Shown in pieces: positions 49,317 to 53,909 of a stretch of DNA of 53,909 nt (the first letter of the stretch is position 1; every line of letters begins with the position of its first letter). This DNA is from Pseudomonas sp. PB106 (GTDB lineage Bacteria > Pseudomonadota > Gammaproteobacteria > Pseudomonadales > Pseudomonadaceae), in the NCBI RefSeq assembly GCF_009764645.1, contig NZ_RWIM01000001.1, positions 1 through 53,909 on the forward strand, given 5' to 3'. Both the position numbers and the translations under genes were made by a program. Under the pieces are notes generated by a model. The model searched no databases and was not told where the DNA came from. It saw nothing but the letters and a program-made list of their open reading frames with translations.

Positions 49317-49432
49317 TGATCGTTCCCACGCTCTGCGTGGGAATGCCTCTCGGGACGCTCCGCGTTCCCGCTCGAGGATGGGACGCAGAGCGTCCCCGGC
49401 TGTATTCCCACGCAGAGCGTGGGAACAATCAG
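49317..49432. repeat. Large inverted repeat after the ABC operon (family C)
   Basis: ctgatcgttcccacgctctg begins at 49317 and the inverse arm ending gggaacaatcagg finishes near 49432, with a nested gggacgctccgcg / gacgcagagcgtcc pair. Second copy of the element at 47055-47161. Confidence 0.88.
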
Positions 49433-49539
49433 GGAGTACCGTCCTCGCGACTGGGTTATTCATGACCTGAATAGCAGACAACCCCAAATCCCCAGCTAAT
49501 CTTGTGCCCAGCTCCCACATCTATAAGAGGCTGCGCACG

Positions 49540-50688
49540 ATGAGTCTGTCCCAGTTCAAAATCGCTCACAAACTGATCACCGGCGCTGCCGCCATCGAGC
49601 AACTGGCCGCCGAACTCACACGCCTCGACATCGACAACCCACTGATCGTCACCGACGCCGCGCTGGTCAAATCCGGCACCGTCGAGCTGGCGCTGTGCCA
49701 ATTGGGCGGGCGCGAGTACGAGATTTTCGACCGCGTCCTGCCCGACCCGGAAATCGCCATCGTCGAAGACTGCATGCGCGTTTACCGCGAAGGTGGACAC
49801 GACGGCTTGATCGGCCTCGGCGGCGGCAGTGCCATCGACATCGCCAAAAGTGTTGCCGCCTATGCCGGTTACCACGGCGCGCTGGAAGATCTGTTCGGCG
49901 TCGACCAGGTGCCGCGCAAAGGCCCGCCGCTGATCGCCATCCCGACCACCGCCGGCACTGGTTCTGAAGTCACCAACGTCGCAATTCTCTCGGACAAAGT
50001 CGCGCAGCTGAAGAAAGGCATCGTCAGCGACTATCTCTTGCCGGACGTCGCGCTGGTCAGCCCGCAAATGACCCTGACTTGCCCACGCAGCGTCACCGCC
50101 GCCAGTGGCGTCGATGCGTTGGTGCACGCCATCGAATCCTATTTGTCGGTGAACGCCTCGCCGATCACCGATTCCCTCGCCATCGGCGCGATCAAACTGA
50201 TCGCCAAAGCCCTGCCCAAGGCCTACGCCAACGGCGCCAACCTGCAAGCCCGCGAAGACATGGCTACTGCCAGCCTGATGGCCGGCATGGCGTTCGGTAA
50301 TGCCGGGGTCGGCGCGGTGCATGCGCTGGCGTATCCGCTGGGCGGGCGTTTCAACATCGCCCATGGCGTGAGTAATGCCTTGCTGCTGCCGTATGTCATG
50401 ACCTGGAACAAGATGGCCTGCCTCGAACGGATGCAGGATATTGCCGAAGCCATGGGGGTGAAGACCGCTCATCTGAGTGCCGCCGAAGCCGCCGACAAAG
50501 CCGTGCAGGCGATGACCGATTTGTGCACAGCGGTGGAAATTCCTGCGGGCCTGCGCAGTTTTGGTGTCCCGGAAGAGGCGATCCCGGCCATGGCGGCAGA
50601 AGCCGCGGGCATCGAACGCTTGATGCGCAACAACCCGCGCAAGTTAAGCGCCGTCGATATCGAGAAGATCTACCGAGCGGCGTACTGA
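49540..50688 (+). CDS. Iron-containing alcohol dehydrogenase
   Basis: A 382-residue group III (Fe-dependent) NAD(P)-linked alcohol dehydrogenase. The nucleotide loop GGGSAIDIAKSVA lies near residue 98. Metal ligands are in VDALVHAIES (Asp and His), GAVHALAYPLGG (His) and IAHGVSNALLLP (His). ATG at 49540 has AAGAGG upstream; the frame opens earlier at 49504. It stands alone between two control points, an inverted repeat and the rpe promoter gap. As I recall, P. putida has no gene here. A role in reducing semialdehydes from 5-aminovalerate or GABA is speculation from position. Confidence 0.9.
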   Translation: MSLSQFKIAHKLITGAAAIEQLAAELTRLDIDNPLIVTDAALVKSGTVELALCQLGGREYEIFDRVLPDPEIAIVEDCMRVYREGGHDGLIGLGGGSAIDIAKSVAAYAGYHGALEDLFGVDQVPRKGPPLIAIPTTAGTGSEVTNVAILSDKVAQLKKGIVSDYLLPDVALVSPQMTLTCPRSVTAASGVDALVHAIESYLSVNASPITDSLAIGAIKLIAKALPKAYANGANLQAREDMATASLMAGMAFGNAGVGAVHALAYPLGGRFNIAHGVSNALLLPYVMTWNKMACLERMQDIAEAMGVKTAHLSAAEAADKAVQAMTDLCTAVEIPAGLRSFGVPEEAIPAMAAEAAGIERLMRNNPRKLSAVDIEKIYRAAY

Positions 50689-50767
50689 TCATCGCGGTCA
50701 CGGTGCGCGCAGCAATGCATGAGGCTACAATGCGCGCCATCGTGATTTAGCTCAGAAAAGGTGCGTC

Positions 50768-51442
50768 ATGCAGCCCTTCGTAATTGCTCCGTCGATTCTC
50801 TCCGCCGACTTCGCCCGCCTCGGCGAGGAAGTGGACAACGTTCTCGCCGCTGGCGCCGACTTCGTCCACTTCGACGTCATGGACAACCACTACGTGCCTA
50901 ACCTGACCATCGGTCCGATGGTCTGCGCCGCGTTGCGCAAGTACGGCGTCACCGCGCCGATCGACGCGCACCTGATGGTCAGCCCGGTGGATCGTATCGT
51001 TGGCGACTTCATCGAAGCCGGCGCGACCTACATCACCTTCCACCCGGAAGCCACGCTGCACGTTGATCGTTCGCTGCAACTGATCCGTGAAGGCGGCTGC
51101 AAATCCGGTCTGGTGTTCAACCCGGCGACCCCGCTGGACGTGCTCAAATACGTGATCGACAAGGTCGACATGGTCTTGCTGATGAGCGTTAACCCGGGCT
51201 TCGGCGGGCAGAAATTCATTCCTGGCACCCTCGACAAGCTGCGCGAAGCGCGGGCGATCATCGATGCCTCGGGCCGTGATATCCGTCTGGAAATCGACGG
51301 CGGCGTCAACGTCAACAACATCCGCGAAATCGCCGCGGCTGGCGCTGACACCTTTGTCGCCGGCTCGGCAATCTTCAATGCCCCGAACTATCAGGAAGTC
51401 ATCGACAAGATGCGTTCCGAACTGGCGCTGGCGCGCCCATGA
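50768..51442 (+). CDS. rpe: Ribulose-phosphate 3-epimerase
   Basis: A 224-residue TIM-barrel enzyme interconverting ribulose-5-phosphate and xylulose-5-phosphate. Motifs include [45 protein letters not shown] and [16 protein letters not shown] lies before the ATG. The stop overlaps the gph ATG by 4 nt. In Pseudomonas rpe, gph and trpE are commonly adjacent, as here. Confidence 0.97.
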   Translation: MQPFVIAPSILSADFARLGEEVDNVLAAGADFVHFDVMDNHYVPNLTIGPMVCAALRKYGVTAPIDAHLMVSPVDRIVGDFIEAGATYITFHPEATLHVDRSLQLIREGGCKSGLVFNPATPLDVLKYVIDKVDMVLLMSVNPGFGGQKFIPGTLDKLREARAIIDASGRDIRLEIDGGVNVNNIREIAAAGADTFVAGSAIFNAPNYQEVIDKMRSELALARP

Positions 51443-52257
51443 GCGGGTTTGAGCAGCTGTTCCCGGGAAAACTGCCACGGCTGGTGATGTTCGATCTGGA
51501 TGGCACGCTGATCGACTCGGTTCCAGACCTGGCAGCGGCGGTGGACACCATGCTGCTCTCCCTCGGCCGCCAGCCTGCGGGCATCGAAGCGGTGCGCGAG
51601 TGGGTAGGCAACGGCGCGCCAGTGCTGGTGCGCCGCGCTCTGGCCGGTGGCATCGATCATTCGACGGTGGATGACGTCGAGGCCGAGCAAGCGCTGGATG
51701 TGTTCATGGAAGCTTACGGCGCCAGCCATGAGCTGACCGTGGTCTATCCCGGCGTGCGCGACACCCTCAAATGGCTGCACAAACAAGGCGTAGCCATGGC
51801 GCTGATCACCAACAAGCCCGAGCGTTTCGTCGCGCCGCTGCTGGATCAGATGAAGATCGGCCGCTATTTCAAGTGGATCATCGGCGGCGATACCTTGCCG
51901 CAGAAGAAGCCTGATCCGGCGGCGCTGTTCTTCGTGATGAAAATGGCCAACATCCCGGCCTCGCAATCGTTGTTCGTCGGCGACTCGCGCAGCGATGTGC
52001 TGGCGGCGAAAGCGGCGGGGGTCAAATGCGTGGCGCTGAGTTATGGCTACAACCATGGCCGGCCGATTGCCGAAGAATCGCCGGCACTGGTGATCGACGA
52101 TCTGCGCAAGCTAATTCCCGGTTGCCTCGTTACGGCCGCTGAGATAACGTTGCCCGACGCTTCTCAATCCCCTTCTGGAAACGCCATCGTGGTGGTCACT
52201 CGCAAACTCTGGATGAAAGTCATCAAGGCCCTGGCCCGCTGGCGTTGGCGCGCCTGA
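51439..52257 (+). CDS. gph: Phosphoglycolate phosphatase
   Basis: A 272-residue HAD-superfamily hydrolase that dephosphorylates 2-phosphoglycolate. Motif [10 protein letters not shown] has the nucleophile Asp (near residue 17), motif [10 protein letters not shown] and motif [17 protein letters not shown]. The HAD domain ends near residue 223. The last ~45 residues are an extension ending [10 protein letters not shown] with clustered Trp. That tail coincides with the expected trp leader peptide before trpE. It is translationally coupled to rpe (ATGA overlap). Confidence 0.95.
   Translation: MSGFEQLFPGKLPRLVMFDLDGTLIDSVPDLAAAVDTMLLSLGRQPAGIEAVREWVGNGAPVLVRRALAGGIDHSTVDDVEAEQALDVFMEAYGASHELTVVYPGVRDTLKWLHKQGVAMALITNKPERFVAPLLDQMKIGRYFKWIIGGDTLPQKKPDPAALFFVMKMANIPASQSLFVGDSRSDVLAAKAAGVKCVALSYGYNHGRPIAEESPALVIDDLRKLIPGCLVTAAEITLPDASQSPSGNAIVVVTRKLWMKVIKALARWRWRA
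52213..52257 (+). CDS. Possible trp leader peptide, in frame with the 3' end of gph
   Basis: A 14-codon frame, ATG at 52213, encoding [14 protein letters not shown] and sharing the gph stop. Two Trp codons near the end, one Arg apart, resemble attenuator leader peptides. It could be translated on its own from ATG 52213 or from GTG 52193, where GGAAA lies upstream. Attenuation of trpE is reported for P. putida. Whether the peptide is made separately here is not shown. Confidence 0.45.
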   Translation: MKVIKALARWRWRA

Positions 52258-52284
52258 CTTGTTCCTGGCCGGCCTGCCGGCGCG
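52249..52284 (+). promoter_or_regulatory. Candidate trpE attenuator structures
   Basis: A hairpin GCCGG-CCTG-CCGGC at 52268-52281, followed by GCGTTTGC, competes with pairing of CGCGCC (52249-52254, the end of the Trp-rich frame) with GGCGCG (52279-52284). Mutually exclusive pairings next to a Trp-rich reading frame are the hallmark of transcription attenuation. The terminator T-run is short. Confidence 0.45.
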
Positions 52285-52328
52285 TTTGCATACCTGACTG
52301 ATTTGCCCCTCACACCACGAGGCACCTT

Positions 52329-53810
52329 ATGATCCGCGAAGAATTCCTGCGCTTGGCCGCTGACGGCTACAACCGCATCCCGTTGGCCTGCGAAACCCTG
52401 GCCGACTTCGACACGCCGCTGTCGATCTACCTGAAACTGGCCGACCAGCCCAACTCTTACCTGCTCGAATCGGTGCAGGGCGGCGAGAAGTGGGGCCGTT
52501 ACTCGATCATCGGTCTGCCATGCCGCACGGTCATGCGCGTTCACGATCATCACGTCAGCATCACCGTTGATGGCGTTGAAACCGAAAGCCACGATGTTGA
52601 AGACCCGTTGGCCTTCGTCGAAACCTTCAAGGCGCGCTACAACGTGCCGACCATCGCTGGTCTGCCGCGCTTCAACGGTGGTCTGGTCGGTTACTTCGGT
52701 TACGACTGCGTGCGCTACGTCGAGAAGCGTCTAGGCAAGTGCCCGAACCCGGATCCGCTGGGCGTGCCGGACATTCTGCTGATGGTTTCCGACGCTGTTG
52801 TGGTGTTCGATAACCTCGCCGGCAAGATGCACGCGATCGTCCTCGCCGACCCTGCGCAGGCCGATGCCTTCGAACAAGGTCAGGCACGTTTGCAGGAATT
52901 GCTCGAGCAACTGCGCCAGCCGATCACCCCGCGCCGTGGTCTGGACTTCAGCAAACAGCAATCGGCTGATCCGGTGTTCCGTTCGAGTTTCACTCAGGAC
53001 GATTACGAAAAAGCCGTCGACACCATCAAGGAATACATCCTGGCCGGTGACTGTATGCAGGTCGTGCCGTCGCAGCGCATGTCGATCGACTTCAAGGCTG
53101 CACCGATCGATCTGTACCGCGCCCTGCGTTGCTTCAACCCGACGCCGTACATGTACTTTTTCAACTTCGGTGATTTCCATGTCGTCGGCAGTTCGCCGGA
53201 AGTGCTGGTGCGCGTCGAAGACAACCTGATCACCGTGCGCCCGATTGCCGGTACTCGCCCACGCGGCGCGACCGAAGAAGCCGATGTGGCGCTGGAAGAA
53301 GATCTGCTGTCGGACGACAAAGAGATCGCCGAGCACTTGATGCTGATCGATCTGGGTCGTAACGACACCGGTCGCGTTTCGGAAATCGGTTCGGTGAAAC
53401 TCACCGAGAAGATGGTCATCGAGCGTTATTCCAACGTGATGCACATCGTCTCCAACGTTACCGGCCAGTTGAAACAGGGGCTGACGGCGATGGACGCACT
53501 GCGGGCGATTCTGCCGGCTGGCACCTTGTCCGGTGCACCGAAAATTCGTGCGATGGAAATCATCGACGAACTGGAACCGGTCAAGCGTGGTGTGTATGGC
53601 GGCGCGGTCGGTTACTTCGCCTGGAACGGCAACATGGACACCGCGATTGCCATTCGCACCGCAGTGATCAAGAACGGCGAACTGCACGTGCAGGCCGGTG
53701 GCGGCATCGTCGCCGACTCGGTGCCGGCACTGGAATGGGAAGAAACCCTGAACAAACGCCGCGCGATGTTCCGCGCCGTCGCCCTGGCCGAGCAAACTCC
53801 GGAAGCCTGA
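52329..53810 (+). CDS. trpE: Anthranilate synthase component I
   Basis: A 493-residue enzyme that converts chorismate to anthranilate with ammonia from TrpG. The tryptophan feedback site LLES ([16 protein letters not shown]) lies near residue 41. The chorismate-binding domain occupies about 230-485 with [33 protein letters not shown] and [25 protein letters not shown] stands before the ATG. It follows gph by 71 nt that hold the candidate attenuator. trpG is not in the window. Confidence 0.97.
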   Translation: MIREEFLRLAADGYNRIPLACETLADFDTPLSIYLKLADQPNSYLLESVQGGEKWGRYSIIGLPCRTVMRVHDHHVSITVDGVETESHDVEDPLAFVETFKARYNVPTIAGLPRFNGGLVGYFGYDCVRYVEKRLGKCPNPDPLGVPDILLMVSDAVVVFDNLAGKMHAIVLADPAQADAFEQGQARLQELLEQLRQPITPRRGLDFSKQQSADPVFRSSFTQDDYEKAVDTIKEYILAGDCMQVVPSQRMSIDFKAAPIDLYRALRCFNPTPYMYFFNFGDFHVVGSSPEVLVRVEDNLITVRPIAGTRPRGATEEADVALEEDLLSDDKEIAEHLMLIDLGRNDTGRVSEIGSVKLTEKMVIERYSNVMHIVSNVTGQLKQGLTAMDALRAILPAGTLSGAPKIRAMEIIDELEPVKRGVYGGAVGYFAWNGNMDTAIAIRTAVIKNGELHVQAGGGIVADSVPALEWEETLNKRRAMFRAVALAEQTPEA

Positions 53811-53826
53811 GTCCACACAAAACCTT

Positions 53827-53909
53827 TGTAGGAGTGAGCCTGCTCGCGATAGCGGTGGGTCAGTCAACAAATCTGTTGAATGTTAATCCGCAATCGCGAG
53901 CAGGCTCAC
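53827..53909. repeat. REPIN cut by the window end
   Basis: tgtaggagtgagcctgctcg from 53827, then cgatagcg, pairs with atcgcgagcaggctcac at 53893-53909, where the window stops. Same family as the singlet at 43769. It lies after trpE. Confidence 0.8.

Overview
The window is chromosomal DNA of a fluorescent Pseudomonas, most probably of the P. fluorescens species complex. The reasons are a GC-rich core gene set in the order I remember from P. putida and P. aeruginosa (pqq, davBA, rpoD-dnaG-rpsU, tsaD, folBK, cca, prkA, lptD-surA-pdxA-rsmA-apaGH, amgK-murU, agt, rpe-gph-trpE), a PQQ operon with a Pseudomonas-type pqqF, and many REP/REPIN palindromes of several sequence families. It is mostly ordinary core genome. 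I see no CRISPR array, insertion sequence, prophage or complete defence island.

Layout. 1-7.8 kb (minus strand): PQQ biosynthesis, read as pqqF, pqqA, pqqB, pqqC, pqqD, pqqE and an S9-family peptidase, with an intrinsic terminator/attenuator just after the 24-residue PqqA precursor gene. 7.8-11 kb (minus): an Lrp-type regulator and the lysine catabolic pair davB-davA (lysine to 5-aminovalerate), with AT-rich dyads upstream of davB. 11-12.2 kb: a lower-GC patch holding one gene related to the nuclease domain of Mu-like phage head proteins (PBECR2 type), next to a CAT-anticodon tRNA of the Ile2 type. 12.2-20.7 kb (minus): rmcA-like c-di-GMP enzyme, rpoD, dnaG, rpsU. 20.8-24.7 kb: tsaD, plsY, folB-folK, cca. 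24.8-29.7 kb (minus): the stress cluster prkA-yeaH-spoVR. 30-37.6 kb (minus): the lptD-surA-pdxA-rsmA-apaG-apaH-glpE run. 37.7-40.2 kb (plus): amgK-murU cell-wall recycling and djlA. 40.3-41.3 kb (minus): a DUF3530 secreted alpha/beta hydrolase. 41.3-50.7 kb (plus): a NarL-type two-component system, a four-gene polyamine/GABA-type ABC importer (agtSR/agtABCD-like) and an iron-dependent alcohol dehydrogenase. 50.8-53.8 kb (plus): rpe-gph-trpE.

How the genes work together. Two parts of the window meet at one metabolite. DavB and DavA turn lysine into 5-aminovalerate, and the agt genes resemble the system that senses and imports 4-aminobutyrate and 5-aminovalerate in P. aeruginosa. The most useful regulatory observations are: a GTAGGG-N4-CCCTAC dyad upstream of the ABC operon (candidate response-regulator site), paired dyads upstream of davB (candidate Lrp-type operator), and a Trp-rich tail of gph that probably doubles as the trp leader peptide before trpE. 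The most accessory-looking item is the solitary phage-type nuclease gene beside the tRNA.

Coordinates and translations were read by eye. Family names come from recognised motifs and conserved gene order, not from a database search.
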